Assembly (NCBI RefSeq): GCF_024529955.1
Contig: NZ_AP024854.1
Location: forward strand, 2,480,001 to 2,544,000
Reading direction: 5' to 3'
DNA length: 64,000 bases
DNA from: Photobacterium toruni
GTDB lineage: Bacteria; Pseudomonadota; Gammaproteobacteria; Enterobacterales; Vibrionaceae
Shown here: in pieces, positions 1 to 9,500 of the stretch
Layout: each line of letters begins with the position of its first letter
Position numbering within the stretch: the first letter of the stretch is position 1
Position numbers and translations under genes: made by a program
Notes under the pieces: generated by a model
What the model was told of the DNA's origin: nothing
The model's input: only the letters and a program-made list of their open reading frames with translations
The model's database searches: none

Positions 1-1136
1 AGTTGAGGTTCAGCAGTTTCACCAAAGATCTCTTCTAATAGCTGACCACACGTCCAGAAGCTTTCAACTTCAACATGCACTGACTTAGCAATCTTAACCA
101 TTAGCTCACGATCAGCAACGCCTTCGTAAGTTAATGCTTGGATTTCTGCGTGATCAGGGTTGTATTGCTTGATTGCATCTAACATGCTGATACGCGCGTA
201 AGGGCCAGCAAATTCAACTTCAAACTCACCGTAAGGCATTTTTGAAGAACCTAGCACATCAATCGCAACGCTGCTTAGCATTTCTTCAGTAAGATCCATT
301 AGATCATGGTAATCAGCATACGCCATGTAGAATTCCATCATGGTGAATTCAGGGTTATGACGTGGAGATAGACCTTCGTTACGGAAGTTACGGTTAATTT
401 CAAACACACGCTCAAAACCACCAACCACTAGACGCTTAAGGTAAAGCTCAGGCGCAACACGTAGGTACATGTCGATATCTAATGCATTATGATGAGTCAC
501 AAATGGACGTGCTGTTGCACCACCAGGGATCACGTGCATCATTGGCGTTTCAACTTCCATGAAGTTTTTTGTTACCATGAAATTACGAATCGCTGAAACC
601 ACTTTTGAACGAATGATAAATGCACGACGAGAATCGTCATTTACAATAAGATCAACATAACGTTGGCGGTAACGCATCTCTTGGTCAGTTAGACCATGGA
701 ATTTTTCTGGTAATGGACGTAGTGCTTTAGTTAGCAACTCGTAGCTATCCATTTCGATGTAAAGATCACCTTTACCCGATTTGTGTAGCGCCCCTTTAAC
801 ACCGATGATGTCACCGATATCTAGACCAGAATATTTTTCTTTTAGTTCTTTCTGAACATCTTTAGATGCATAAGCCTGAATACGGCCAGATACATCTTGA
901 ATTGCAAGGAAAGGACCACGCTTAGCCATGATACGACCAGCAATTGCAAATACATGACCGGCTTGTTCAAGCTCTTCCTTAGTCATCTCACCGTATTTTG
1001 CTTCTAGATCTGCCGCTAAACTATCACGACGGAAATCATTTGGGTGGCCATTTGCTTTACAACCTTTGCGGATCATGTCTAATTTAGCACGACGTTCAGC
1101 AATCAGTTTATTTTCATCTTGTACTTGGTCAGTCAT
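1..1136 (-). CDS. lysS: Lysyl-tRNA synthetase, class II (3' end beyond window)
   Basis: Charges tRNA-Lys with lysine in the cytoplasm. The reading frame is open from an ATG at 1136 to the window edge, giving about 378 residues of a family that is usually about 505, so roughly the last quarter lies outside the window. The N-terminal OB-fold anticodon-binding domain is followed by class II motif 1 (around FMEVETPMM) and motif 2 ([20 protein letters not shown]), which bind ATP and the acceptor end. AAGGGA lies about 8 nt before the start and supports it. The gene starts 32 nt after the prfB stop on the same strand, the conserved prfB-lysS operon of gammaproteobacteria. The truncation is only the window boundary. 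Confidence 0.97.
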   Translation of the reverse strand, partial: MTDQVQDENKLIAERRAKLDMIRKGCKANGHPNDFRRDSLAADLEAKYGEMTKEELEQAGHVFAIAGRIMAKRGPFLAIQDVSGRIQAYASKDVQKELKEKYSGLDIGDIIGVKGALHKSGKGDLYIEMDSYELLTKALRPLPEKFHGLTDQEMRYRQRYVDLIVNDDSRRAFIIRSKVVSAIRNFMVTKNFMEVETPMMHVIPGGATARPFVTHHNALDIDMYLRVAPELYLKRLVVGGFERVFEINRNFRNEGLSPRHNPEFTMMEFYMAYADYHDLMDLTEEMLSSVAIDVLGSSKMPYGEFEVEFAGPYARISMLDAIKQYNPDHAEIQALTYEGVADRELMVKIAKSVHVEVESFWTCGQLLEEIFGETAEPQ

Positions 1137-1168
1137 GGAGTATCCCTTAAAATTTTACTGAAATTCGG

Positions 1169-2267
1169 TTAAAGACCTGATTTCAAGCTAGCTTCAATAA
1201 AACGGTCTAAATCACCGTCCAATACTGCTTGGGTGTTTCGATTTTCCACCCCAGTACGTAAATCTTTTATGCGAGAGTCATCCAATACATAAGAACGGAT
1301 TTGACTACCCCAACCAATGTCTGATTTAGTATCTTCACTGGCTTGCTTTTCAGCATTTTGCTTCTGCATTTCATATTCAAACAATTTCGCTTTTAATTGC
1401 TTCATTGCTTGATCTTTGTTCTTATGCTGAGAGCGATCGTTCTGACACTGTACAACAAGGTTTGTTGGTAAGTGTGTAATACGTACCGCAGATTCAGTGG
1501 TGTTGACGTGTTGACCACCCGCACCTGATGCACGGTATACGTCAATACGTAAATCAGAAGGATTGATATCAATCACGATGTTGTCATCAATTTCTGGATA
1601 CACAAATGCTGATGCGAATGAAGTATGACGACGGCCGCCGGAGTCAAAAGGTGATTTACGTACTAAGCGGTGAACACCTGTTTCAGTCCGTAACCAGCCA
1701 TAAGCATACTCACCGCTAATACGTACTGTGACAGATTTAAGACCTGCAACGTCGCCATCAGAAATTTCAATGATTTCGCTCTTAAAGCCTTTAGCATCAG
1801 CCCAACGCAAATACATGCGGAGCATCATTGATGTCCAATCTTGTGCTTCAGTACCACCAGAACCTGCTTGCAAGTCAAGATAGCAATCTGAACTATCGTG
1901 ATCGCCTGCAAACATACGACGAAATTCTAATTTAGCTAACTTTGCTTCAAGTTCTGCTAATTCAGGTTCAATTTCATCAAAAGTTTCTTGGTCGTATTCT
2001 TCAACCGCTAACTCAAGTAGACCTGCAACGTCTTCAACGCCTTGATCTAATAAGTCAATGGTTTCCACTACTGCTTCCAATGCTGCACGTTCTTTACCTA
2101 ACGCTTGAGCGCGTTCAGGTTCACTCCATACATCTGGTTGCTCTAACTCTGCATTGACCTCTTCTAGACGCTCTTTTTTAGCATCATAGTCAAAGGTACC
2201 CCCTAAGGGTATCAGTACGTACTGACACATCCTCAAGTCGGTTTTTTATAGGATTAATTTCGAACAT
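1169..2267 (-). CDS. prfB: Peptide chain release factor 2, made by programmed +1 frameshift
   Basis: RF2 recognises UGA and UAA stop codons and triggers peptide release on the ribosome. The gene is in two frames. An ATG at 2267 opens 25 codons starting [11 protein letters not shown] and ending LRGYL, then meets an in-frame UGA at 2192-2190. Reading continues in the +1 frame as DYDAKKERL and onwards to 1169. The total is 365 residues, the same as E. coli RF2. The shift site CTT TGA C (2195-2189) is preceded by AGGGGG, the internal Shine-Dalgarno-like element that drives the shift. SPF (stop-codon recognition) and GGQ (peptidyl hydrolysis) are both present. Alanine precedes SGAGGQ, where E. coli K-12 has the unusual Thr246. 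Start codon and frameshift follow the known family pattern exactly. Confidence 0.97.
2189..2203 (-). promoter_or_regulatory. prfB: RF2 autoregulatory +1 frameshift site
   Basis: On the minus strand the element reads AGGGGGTACCTTTGAC: an anti-SD-binding AGGGGG, a short spacer, then the slippery CTT followed by UGA and C. When RF2 is scarce, the ribosome pauses at UGA and slips +1, so RF2 level controls its own synthesis. Element order and spacing match the established family mechanism. Confidence 0.95.
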
Positions 2268-2304
2268 CGCCACACTTCATTACCGAAATAGATATAACCG
2301 CAAG

Positions 2305-2328
2305 ATTCTATCGAATTGTAGATAGAAT
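2305..2328. repeat. 8-bp inverted repeat upstream of prfB
   Basis: ATTCTATC and GATAGAAT are separated by 8 nt, beginning 38 nt upstream of the prfB start in the 167-nt recJ-prfB gap. It could be an operator or a weak hairpin in the recJ-prfB transcript. There is no T-run, so it is not a typical terminator. Confidence 0.4.
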
Positions 2329-2434
2329 ATACAGGGGGAGAGAAAGGTTATCAGAAAATTAATCCAAATATGGTGACAATCTAGGCGCTCAACGCCAAGA
2401 TCCCCCTCTTAAGCCTTTACAAAGCACACTCACT

Positions 2435-4159
2435 TTATTTTGCTGCTAAATGTTCAACCATTAACTGCACACTACGATTACCGCGAAATTCATTAATATC
2501 GAGCCGATATGCCAATTCAATTTGTTGCACAGAAGCATCAGGCCAGCGTTTAAGATCAACATTAAATGCAATTGCATCGATCACACAGCCACCAACTAAA
2601 GGCTCAACCATCATTTTTAGATGTTTACCTCCCACCAGCTTTTGGTGTAATAATCGAAAATTACCGTCAAATGTTGGTTCGGGAAATTGTTGTCCCCATG
2701 GCCCACCAGCTCGTAATATTTCTGCAATTTCAAGCGTCAATTCAGAAGGCTGTAATTCACCATCGCTGAGTAATACACCTTGCAGTGCATCTTCATCTAA
2801 AATTTCACGTACCGTAGTATCAAATGCCGCACTAAATGCATCAAGTTGGGCCTCAGGAATCGTTAGTCCAGCAGCCATCGCATGGCCACCAAATTTTAAA
2901 ATCATTCCTGGATGTTGTGTATCAACCACATCCAATACATCACGCATATGTAAACCAGCAATAGAACGACAAGATCCTTTAATTTCGCCATTGCCCGCAT
3001 CAGCAAAAGCAATCACTGGACGATGGTATTTATCTTTGATTCGTGAAGCTAAAATACCAATCACCCCTTGGTGCCAATCACGTTGAAACAGCACTAAGCC
3101 ATAAGGCATATTTTGGTGGTTAAACTGTAACCGTTCACAAATAGCGAGCCCTTCTTCTTTCATTCCTTGTTCGATTTCTTTGCGAGTCTGATTGAGTGCA
3201 TCAAGTTCTGATGCCATACGACGGGCGGCTTGAATATTGTCACACAAGAGCAATTCAACCCCAAATGACATATCGTCTAGTCGCCCAGCCGCATTGATCC
3301 GTGGTCCTAAAGCAAAACCAAGATCACTTGCTACTAAACGGGCGGGATCACGATTAGCCACTTCAATTAATGCTTGAATACCCGGACGACATTTTCCCGC
3401 ACGAATACGTTGTAATCCTTGATGAACAAGAATGCGGTTATTACCATCTAAGGCCACCACATCTGCAACTGTACCCAGCGCCACTAAATCAAGTAATTCA
3501 GCTAAATTAGGCACAGCCAGTGCTTGTTGTTCAAACCAGCCGTTATTACGTAACTCTGCTCGCAGCGCCAACATTAAATAGAATGCAACACCAACACCGC
3601 ATAATGCTTTTGATGGAAAACCACATTGATTAAGATTAGGGTTTACCATTGCATCAGCGGCAGGTAAACAATCGCCTGGCAGGTGATGATCAGTAACAAG
3701 TACTTGTACCCCTTGTGCTTTTGCCGCTGCAACACCGCTAATCGAAGAAACACCGTTATCCACCGTCATGATAAGCTCTGCACCACGAGCAATCGCTTGT
3801 TGTGCTACTTCAGGGCTTAGTCCATAACCATCATCAAATCGATTTGGCACGAGGTAATCAACGTTATGGCAACCCAACATTTTCAATGCCAGCACAGATA
3901 ATGCGGAACTGGTGGCACCATCGGCATCAAAATCACCCACAATAATAATTCGCGTATTATTAGCGAGCGCAGTCACTAATAACGCTACGGCATCAGCCAT
4001 ACCATAAAGCTGATTATAATTAAGCAATCCTTTTGCACCGCGTTCAAGTTCAGCATCATGAGTGATACCACGGCTAGCATAAATACGTTGTAAAATGGAA
4101 GGGATCGCACTAGAGAAGCCTTGAGGATCGGCAACAGGACGGCGCTTAATTTCTATCAT
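2435..4159 (-). CDS. recJ: Single-stranded-DNA-specific exonuclease RecJ
   Basis: A 5'-3' exonuclease on single-stranded DNA that acts in RecF-pathway recombination, mismatch repair and base-excision repair. The protein has 574 residues, close to the E. coli length. The DHH phosphoesterase core is visible: motif I GDFDADGATSS near residue 76, a TVDNG motif, and the signature VTDHH. The DHHA1 motif FGGHAMAAG follows about two-thirds along, then the C-terminal OB-like region. It starts at ATG 4159 (MIEIKRRPVAD). It lies downstream of dsbC and upstream of prfB, the order seen in E. coli. An intrinsic terminator separates it from dsbC, so it probably has its own promoter or depends on readthrough. 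Confidence 0.96.
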   Translation of the reverse strand: MIEIKRRPVADPQGFSSAIPSILQRIYASRGITHDAELERGAKGLLNYNQLYGMADAVALLVTALANNTRIIIVGDFDADGATSSALSVLALKMLGCHNVDYLVPNRFDDGYGLSPEVAQQAIARGAELIMTVDNGVSSISGVAAAKAQGVQVLVTDHHLPGDCLPAADAMVNPNLNQCGFPSKALCGVGVAFYLMLALRAELRNNGWFEQQALAVPNLAELLDLVALGTVADVVALDGNNRILVHQGLQRIRAGKCRPGIQALIEVANRDPARLVASDLGFALGPRINAAGRLDDMSFGVELLLCDNIQAARRMASELDALNQTRKEIEQGMKEEGLAICERLQFNHQNMPYGLVLFQRDWHQGVIGILASRIKDKYHRPVIAFADAGNGEIKGSCRSIAGLHMRDVLDVVDTQHPGMILKFGGHAMAAGLTIPEAQLDAFSAAFDTTVREILDEDALQGVLLSDGELQPSELTLEIAEILRAGGPWGQQFPEPTFDGNFRLLHQKLVGGKHLKMMVEPLVGGCVIDAIAFNVDLKRWPDASVQQIELAYRLDINEFRGNRSVQLMVEHLAAK

Positions 4160-4215
4160 AATAACGGCTTCTTTAATGGCATGATTATCTTTTCATCTTA
4201 ACCAAATCACTGCGA

Positions 4216-4246
4216 ACAAAAAAGCCTGATATTACTATCAGGCTTT
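4216..4246 (-). terminator. Intrinsic terminator after dsbC
   Basis: An 11-bp perfect stem (AAAGCCTGATA / TATCAGGCTTT) with a 4-nt loop is followed on the minus strand by a run of T. It lies between the dsbC stop and the recJ start. Confidence 0.85.
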
Positions 4247-4281
4247 TATATACGATAACCAATGATCATAAAGAGTCGTAA

Positions 4282-5010
4282 TTAGCTTTTCGCTTTGCTC
4301 TTTAATAACTGTAGCAATGCGGCTGGCGGTTGGTATCCTGGAATCATAGTGCCATCTTCAAGTACTATCGCAGGTGTACCGTTAACGCCCATCGCAACAC
4401 CTAATTGGTATTGTTCCATCACTAAATCAGGACGTGGCGTGATTTTTGATTCATCAAAAGTGCCACTTTTAGCATCATGCATTGCTTTTGCACGATCTTT
4501 AGCGCCCCAAATTGCACTCATTTGATTAAAGTTACTTGAACGTTCTCCGCCCCGAGGGAAAGCAAGGTAACGTACCGTAATGCCAGCATCGTTATAACCT
4601 TGCATTTCATTATGCAATTTACGGCAGTAACCACAGCTAGTATCGGTAAATACTGTTACTACATATTTTTCATTTTTAGCAGGATAAACAATCATGTCTT
4701 TATCCATACCCGCTAATTTAGCTTTATTTAACTGTGCCATTTTTTGCTCAGTTAAATTCACAGGTTCAGCTCCGGTATTTTGGTATAAATGACCCGCTAA
4801 AAAATATTGTCCGTCATCAGAGGTATAAACAACACCACGTTCAGTCACAACTTCATTTACACCCGCCATTGGCGAAGCTGTAATTGAGCTTGGTGTTAAA
4901 CCAATAGTTGATAGTTGCTTAGTAATAGCCGTTACATCAGGCTTTGCTACTGCAGAAAAAGCAGTCAGTGCAATGGTCGTGGCTAGCACAGTGCGACGAA
5001 TAAAATGCAT
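4282..5010 (-). CDS. dsbC: Periplasmic disulfide isomerase DsbC
   Basis: Rearranges wrong disulfide bonds in periplasmic proteins and is kept reduced by DsbD. The 242-residue protein begins with a Sec signal peptide (MHFIRRTVLATTIALTAFSAVA, cleavage likely after AVA). An N-terminal dimerisation domain follows, then a thioredoxin fold with the active site CGYC at precursor residues 126-129 and a later cis-proline in the GTPAIV segment. Length and order fit the family. It sits between xerD and recJ on the same strand, as in E. coli, with its own terminator downstream. Confidence 0.96.
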   Translation of the reverse strand: MHFIRRTVLATTIALTAFSAVAKPDVTAITKQLSTIGLTPSSITASPMAGVNEVVTERGVVYTSDDGQYFLAGHLYQNTGAEPVNLTEQKMAQLNKAKLAGMDKDMIVYPAKNEKYVVTVFTDTSCGYCRKLHNEMQGYNDAGITVRYLAFPRGGERSSNFNQMSAIWGAKDRAKAMHDAKSGTFDESKITPRPDLVMEQYQLGVAMGVNGTPAIVLEDGTMIPGYQPPAALLQLLKSKAKS

Positions 5011-5169
5011 CTTGTTATCCCTTTTAAAATGATGACAATCTCGGTATAAAACAGACCGTGATTTAGACTATATAGTTTCAATTACGCTATTATTTTTATG
5101 AGCGCAGCATAAATGAAGTATTCCTAAATACAAATATTATCGCTAGTTTTAGCTAACAACCTCTCATAA

Positions 5170-6066
5170 TTATGCACGAGGATGATGGCTTTGGTGCAAT
5201 TGTTTCAATCTTTCAGTCGCAACATGAGTATATATTTGCGTTGTTGAAAGATCACTATGACCAAGCAACATTTGTACCACCCGTAAATCAGCACCATAAT
5301 TAAGTAAATGTGTCGCAAAAGCATGACGCATAACATGGGGAGATAATGTATCAGCATCAATCCCCGCTAATACCGCATAATGTTTAATACGATGCCAAAA
5401 TGTCTGGCGCGTCATTTGCCTTGCACGTCTGCTTGGAAACAGTACATCTGAGCTTTTCTCGCCTAATAATACTGGGCGCCCACTGTCAATAAACTGCTCA
5501 ATCCAATCAACAGCATTTTCACCCATTGGTACTAAGCGTTCTTTATCACCTTTACCTGTTACTCTAACTACACCTTGGCGTAAGCTGACTTTATCCATGG
5601 TTAATGTGACTAATTCGGTTACACGAAGTCCCGTGGCATACAATAATTCCAACATTGCCTTGTCACGCAATTCAAGTGGATCATTCACATCTGGTGCTTC
5701 TAATAAAGCATCAACTTGCGCTTCGCTCAGATCTTTGGGCAACCGCTTGGGTAATTTAGGGGTTACTAGCATTGCACTAGGATCATCAATCCGTACTTTT
5801 TCACGGTATAAATATTGAAATAAACGTCGAATTGCCGACACCATTCGCGCCCTTGACGTCTGTTTATAGTTTTGATCAAACAACCATAGTTGATAGCGTT
5901 GTAAATCATCAATAGAGGCTTGAGAAACTGTAATCGCTTGTTGCTGCATCCATTGCTGTAATTTTTTCAAATCATTACGGTAAGAGGCGAGAGTATTGTC
6001 TGATAATCCTCGCTCCATCCACATCGCATCAAGAAAGCGTTCAATAATAACATCATCGGTTACCAT
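5170..6066 (-). CDS. xerD: Site-specific tyrosine recombinase XerD
   Basis: Works with XerC at the chromosomal dif site to resolve chromosome dimers at the septum, activated by FtsK. I chose ATG 6066 (MVTDDVIIERF) because GAGGT lies 5 nt upstream and the product is then 298 residues, the E. coli length. The open frame continues to 6306, but the extra residues do not resemble the family and overlap fldB. The SAM-like N-terminal domain is followed by the catalytic residues in order: Arg in ATGLRVTEL, Lys in GKGDKERLV, His and Arg in HVMRHAFATH, His in LGHSDLSTTQ and the nucleophile Tyr in QIYTH. First gene of the xerD-dsbC-recJ cluster. Confidence 0.96.
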   Translation of the reverse strand: MVTDDVIIERFLDAMWMERGLSDNTLASYRNDLKKLQQWMQQQAITVSQASIDDLQRYQLWLFDQNYKQTSRARMVSAIRRLFQYLYREKVRIDDPSAMLVTPKLPKRLPKDLSEAQVDALLEAPDVNDPLELRDKAMLELLYATGLRVTELVTLTMDKVSLRQGVVRVTGKGDKERLVPMGENAVDWIEQFIDSGRPVLLGEKSSDVLFPSRRARQMTRQTFWHRIKHYAVLAGIDADTLSPHVMRHAFATHLLNYGADLRVVQMLLGHSDLSTTQIYTHVATERLKQLHQSHHPRA

Positions 6067-6278
6067 TTTTACCTCATCATAAGCTGTGTCATAAAACGGT
6101 TTAAATACATGGATAAAAACACAGTATTCAGCGCATGATAGGATATTTAATCTTAAAAGTAACCTCGTTATCCATTTATTCAGCCTAATGTTATGCCTTA
6201 CCAGACCATGCAAACCTTGAGCTCTGCGATCAATACCGAGTACACTTTGGTTAAAAATAAAAACATAGGATACACAGC

Positions 6279-6800
6279 ATGAAAATTGGTTTGTTTTATG
6301 GCTCAACCACCTGCTATACCGAAATGGCCGCAGAAAAAATTCGTGAATGTCTCGGCGCTGATATCGTTGAATTACACAATATTAAACACACGCCATTAGC
6401 AACAATGAACCAGTACGATATGCTGATTTTAGGTATTTCAACCTGGGATTTTGGTGAAATTCAAGAAGATTGGGAAGCGGTGTGGCAACAACTTGATGGC
6501 TTACAATTACAACAAAAAACAGTGGCACTATTTGGTTTAGGGGATCAAGAAGGCTATACCGAATGGTTTTTAGATGCGATGGGCATGTTACATGATCAAC
6601 TTAGTCCAACAGGCGTACAATTTATTGGTTATTGGCCAAATGATGACAGCTATCAATTTCAGGCTTCAAAAGCACTAACCGCTGATAACTCATTGTTTGT
6701 TGGCCTTGCGTTAGATGAAGATAGTCAATATGAATTAAGCGATGCTCGCATTGAGAAATGGTGTGAACAAATCATGCTTGAATATGCTCAACTTTTATAA
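6279..6800 (+). CDS. fldB: Flavodoxin FldB
   Basis: A small FMN-binding electron carrier of the long-chain flavodoxin group, 173 residues. The phosphate-binding loop is [12 protein letters not shown] at residues 4-15. A STWDFGE segment follows that stacks on the flavin, and the [13 protein letters not shown] region is the second flavin loop, typical of FldA/FldB. The name FldB rests mainly on position: in E. coli fldB is likewise divergent from xerD. It starts at ATG 6279 with AGGA upstream. A bidirectional terminator follows. Confidence 0.9.
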   Translation: MKIGLFYGSTTCYTEMAAEKIRECLGADIVELHNIKHTPLATMNQYDMLILGISTWDFGEIQEDWEAVWQQLDGLQLQQKTVALFGLGDQEGYTEWFLDAMGMLHDQLSPTGVQFIGYWPNDDSYQFQASKALTADNSLFVGLALDEDSQYELSDARIEKWCEQIMLEYAQLL

Positions 6801-6830
6801 TTCTTGTTCTATAAAAATCAGCGTTATAAA

Positions 6831-6854
6831 AAAGGGATGCAATTGCATCCCTTT
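6831..6854. terminator. Bidirectional terminator between fldB and brnQ
   Basis: A perfect 24-bp palindrome with arms AAAGGGATGCAA and TTGCATCCCTTT, A-rich on one side and T-rich on the other. It separates two convergent genes and can serve both. Confidence 0.85.
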
Positions 6855-6877
6855 TCCTTCTTTATATCACAATTAGA

Positions 6878-8197
6878 TTAGATGATAACAGTATGTTTAT
6901 CATCATCTTTCGGCTGTTTCCCACCAATAAAACGCGTCACAATTAATGCGATCAACGTTGGTAAAACCCATGCCATACCATAATTAAATAAAGGTAATGA
7001 ACTAAATAATGACATATCAAATTTAAGATACTTAGCAACATCAATCATGCTAAAGATAAACGAAACTAACAATACTACACGATATGCTAAACGTGGATTA
7101 GGTAGCCATTTACGAATCAAAGTTAATGCAACCAACGCAATAGCAACTGGGTATAGTGCAAATAATACTGGTACTGATAACGTAATTAGCATATTCAGAC
7201 CAACATTTGCCACTACCGCACACACTACCGCTAATAACACCGCCCATTTTTTATAAGACATCGGCGTTAGCGTACTGAAATAATCGGCACATGCGCTGAT
7301 TAAACCAATTGCCGTAGTTAAACAAGCAAGTAATACAATCGCAGATAAAATAATTTGACCCGTTGAGCCAAATAAAGCCATGACATACGTTGTTAATATC
7401 GTGCCACCATTACCAACACCCGCAGCGATACTTGAGCTAGTTGCACCAAGATAAAATAACGATACGTAAACAAACGCTAAACCTGCTGCTGCAATTAAAC
7501 CGGCATAGATAAGATAAGTACACGTTGTCTTATCATCCGTTACACCTTTACTACGGATCACATCGACAATCAGCATACCAAACATCAATGCGGCAAAAGT
7601 ATCCATGGTGTTATAACCTTCAAGGAAACCGGTAGTAAACGCTTGAGTGACATAATCACCTTGAGCGGCAACAATTGTTCCTTGTGGGTTAACAAAAACC
7701 GCAATCGCTAATACTGTTAATACTACAAATAAAGCTGGTGTTAAAAACTTACCAATCATGTCGATCAATTTACCGCGAGACCAAGCGAAAAACAGTGCCA
7801 CAGCAAAAAAGAGAATAGAAAAAATAGTTAAGCTGGTTTGGCTAGCATCAGTGATAAAAGGTTTTACTGCCATCTCATAAGCAACAAGACCTGTACGAGG
7901 AGCAGCAAACGCAGGACCAATAATGATAAAAATCAACACTGCCATTAAGGTTGCTACTTTTGAGGGTAAATCACGGGTTAACCCTTTCCAGCCACCACCT
8001 GCAATTGCTACTGCGATAATACCGATTAAAGGTAAACCTACAGCTGTCACTAAAAAGCCGGACATTGCAGGTAGCATATTATCACCAGCCAGCTGTCCAG
8101 CTAACGGTGGAAAAATAATGTTGCCAGCACCAAGAAAGAACGCAAAGGTCATAAAACCAAGCGCGATAATATCTGTTATTTTGAGCGTTTTTTTCAA
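6878..8197 (-). CDS. brnQ: Branched-chain amino acid carrier BrnQ (LIVCS family)
   Basis: An inner-membrane sodium-coupled symporter for leucine, isoleucine and valine. The protein is hydrophobic throughout, with about 12 predicted membrane spans, and begins TLKITDIIALGFMTFAFFLG followed by AGNIIFPP, a hallmark of the family. I prefer the TTG at 8197: GGAAGG lies 6 nt upstream and the product is 439 residues, the E. coli length. An in-frame ATG at 8215 would place that same GGAAGG inside the coding region, and the open frame runs to 8260. Convergent with fldB. The promoter probably lies in the unusual A/C-rich gap before trmN6. Confidence 0.93.
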   Translation of the reverse strand: MKKTLKITDIIALGFMTFAFFLGAGNIIFPPLAGQLAGDNMLPAMSGFLVTAVGLPLIGIIAVAIAGGGWKGLTRDLPSKVATLMAVLIFIIIGPAFAAPRTGLVAYEMAVKPFITDASQTSLTIFSILFFAVALFFAWSRGKLIDMIGKFLTPALFVVLTVLAIAVFVNPQGTIVAAQGDYVTQAFTTGFLEGYNTMDTFAALMFGMLIVDVIRSKGVTDDKTTCTYLIYAGLIAAAGLAFVYVSLFYLGATSSSIAAGVGNGGTILTTYVMALFGSTGQIILSAIVLLACLTTAIGLISACADYFSTLTPMSYKKWAVLLAVVCAVVANVGLNMLITLSVPVLFALYPVAIALVALTLIRKWLPNPRLAYRVVLLVSFIFSMIDVAKYLKFDMSLFSSLPLFNYGMAWVLPTLIALIVTRFIGGKQPKDDDKHTVII

Positions 8198-8594
8198 ACT
8201 GCACCTTCCACTCATTAATGGGTTATATATTGTGTCTGCATTTTTTATAATAAGTAGCACGTGTTATATGTTGCTATTAATTACGTGCCTTACAGCATAA
8301 TGACTAAAAAGACTAACCTTAGCAATAGAGTAGCTAAAAACACCATATAATCCAGCTTTAAACATAAAAAACCAGAATTAATAACCACACAGAAACATCA
8401 AAACAAAACAAAAAACCAATCAAAACAAAAAAAACCATACTTACAAAAAAGATATAACACCACACCACACAGATAAAAACAGAAGATTAATAAAACAATC
8501 ATCACTTACATGGCTTGGTCATATAATATGCGGTTATATGCTTTTGTGTATTTTATCAACCCACGACCTATTTTAAAAATTAAGGGTAATAATA
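8198..8594. other. Divergent intergenic region, A/C-rich low-complexity stretch
   Basis: No gene is supported between brnQ and trmN6. From about 8361 to 8500 the plus strand is almost only A and C, with a single G between 8401 and 8460; the brnQ-sense strand is therefore T/G-rich. CCACACAG occurs twice (8385-8392 and 8465-8472). A TATAAT at 8522-8527 is a plausible -10 for trmN6. Confidence 0.5.
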
Positions 8595-9305
8595 ATGAGT
8601 CGCAGTTTTAGTTTTAAACAATTTACCATCAATGATCATGGCTGCGGCATGCCAATCAGTACCGATGGTGTATTATTAGGCTCATGGGCTAGCCTTCCGC
8701 GACAAGGGCATATTGTTGATATTGGGACTGGCAGTGGATTGTTAGCATTAATGGCAGCCCAACGCACATCTGTAACAACAATCACAGCAATTGAATTAGA
8801 TCCAACCGCAGTGATAGCAGCAACAGCAAACTTTGCAGCATCGCCTTGGCAATCACGATTACAATGTATTGAAAATGATATTACTCATTGGTGTCAGCAT
8901 ATTACACCAGCCTCTATTGATAATATTATTTGTAACCCTCCCTATTTTAATGCTGGTCAGCAAGCACAACAGCAACATCGTGCAACAGCGCGCCACACTG
9001 ATAGCTTTACTCATCAACAATTACTTGCAACGATCAGTCATTTATTAACCCTCAATGGAAGTGCCAACATAATTTTACCTACTTATGAAGGCCAACAATT
9101 AATCACTCAAGCACACGCTTACGGATTATACTGCCAGCGCCGATGTGACGTTCGTACCACTGAGAAAAAACCGATAATGAGAATATTAATCGAATTAACT
9201 AAAAAATGTTCTCTTACTCAGCAACAACAGCTTTGTATTCATACCAACAACACTTATTCGTCTGATTTTATTGCACTTACTAAAGATTTTTATTTAAAAA
9301 TGTAA
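8595..9305 (+). CDS. trmN6: tRNA1(Val) adenine-37 N6-methyltransferase
   Basis: Methylates N6 of adenine 37 in tRNA-Val1 using S-adenosylmethionine. The 236-residue protein has a Rossmann methyltransferase fold: the SAM-binding motif VDIGTGSGLLAL lies near residues 37-48 and the amino-methyltransferase motif NPPYF is at 114-118, which marks methylation of an exocyclic amine. The N-terminus FKQFTINDHGCGMPISTDGV is typical of the YfiC/TrmN6 family. It starts at ATG 8595 after AAGGGTAAT. It lies next to srmB, as in E. coli, although there the pair is divergent and here both read the same way. Confidence 0.93.
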   Translation: MSRSFSFKQFTINDHGCGMPISTDGVLLGSWASLPRQGHIVDIGTGSGLLALMAAQRTSVTTITAIELDPTAVIAATANFAASPWQSRLQCIENDITHWCQHITPASIDNIICNPPYFNAGQQAQQQHRATARHTDSFTHQQLLATISHLLTLNGSANIILPTYEGQQLITQAHAYGLYCQRRCDVRTTEKKPIMRILIELTKKCSLTQQQQLCIHTNNTYSSDFIALTKDFYLKM

Positions 9306-9401
9306 TCTGTCACCGTATAAAATATAATCAAGCAATAACGAATATTGATCATTAACTGAAGTTTTTATGTTTTAATCGGTGTTACTTACGCCAAGAGTGG
9401 C

Positions 9402-9470
9402 TATAATGCCGCCCCTTAATATAAATACCCATGTTCTGGTTACACTGCATAAGCACAGTGACGAGAACAT
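9402..9470 (+). promoter_or_regulatory. srmB promoter -10 and 5' UTR hairpin
   Basis: TATAAT at 9402-9407 would start transcription near 9414. The resulting leader of about 87 nt contains an imperfect hairpin at 9431-9470: ATGTTCT pairs with AGAACAT (7 bp) and, inside it, CACTG with CAGTG (5 bp). There is no T-run, so it is not a terminator. A role in helicase autoregulation is only a guess. Confidence 0.5.
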
Positions 9471-9500
9471 ATTTAGCATTTGTCTTGGGAGAGATAACTG

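Noticed and set aside
2190-2192. In-frame UGA in prfB as a pseudogene mutation
   Set aside because: It is the programmed frameshift site with its SD-like AGGGGG; the shifted product is exactly family length.
6067-6306. N-terminal extension of xerD
   Set aside because: ATG 6066 has a good ribosome site and gives the family length of 298; the extra residues are unlike XerD and overlap fldB.
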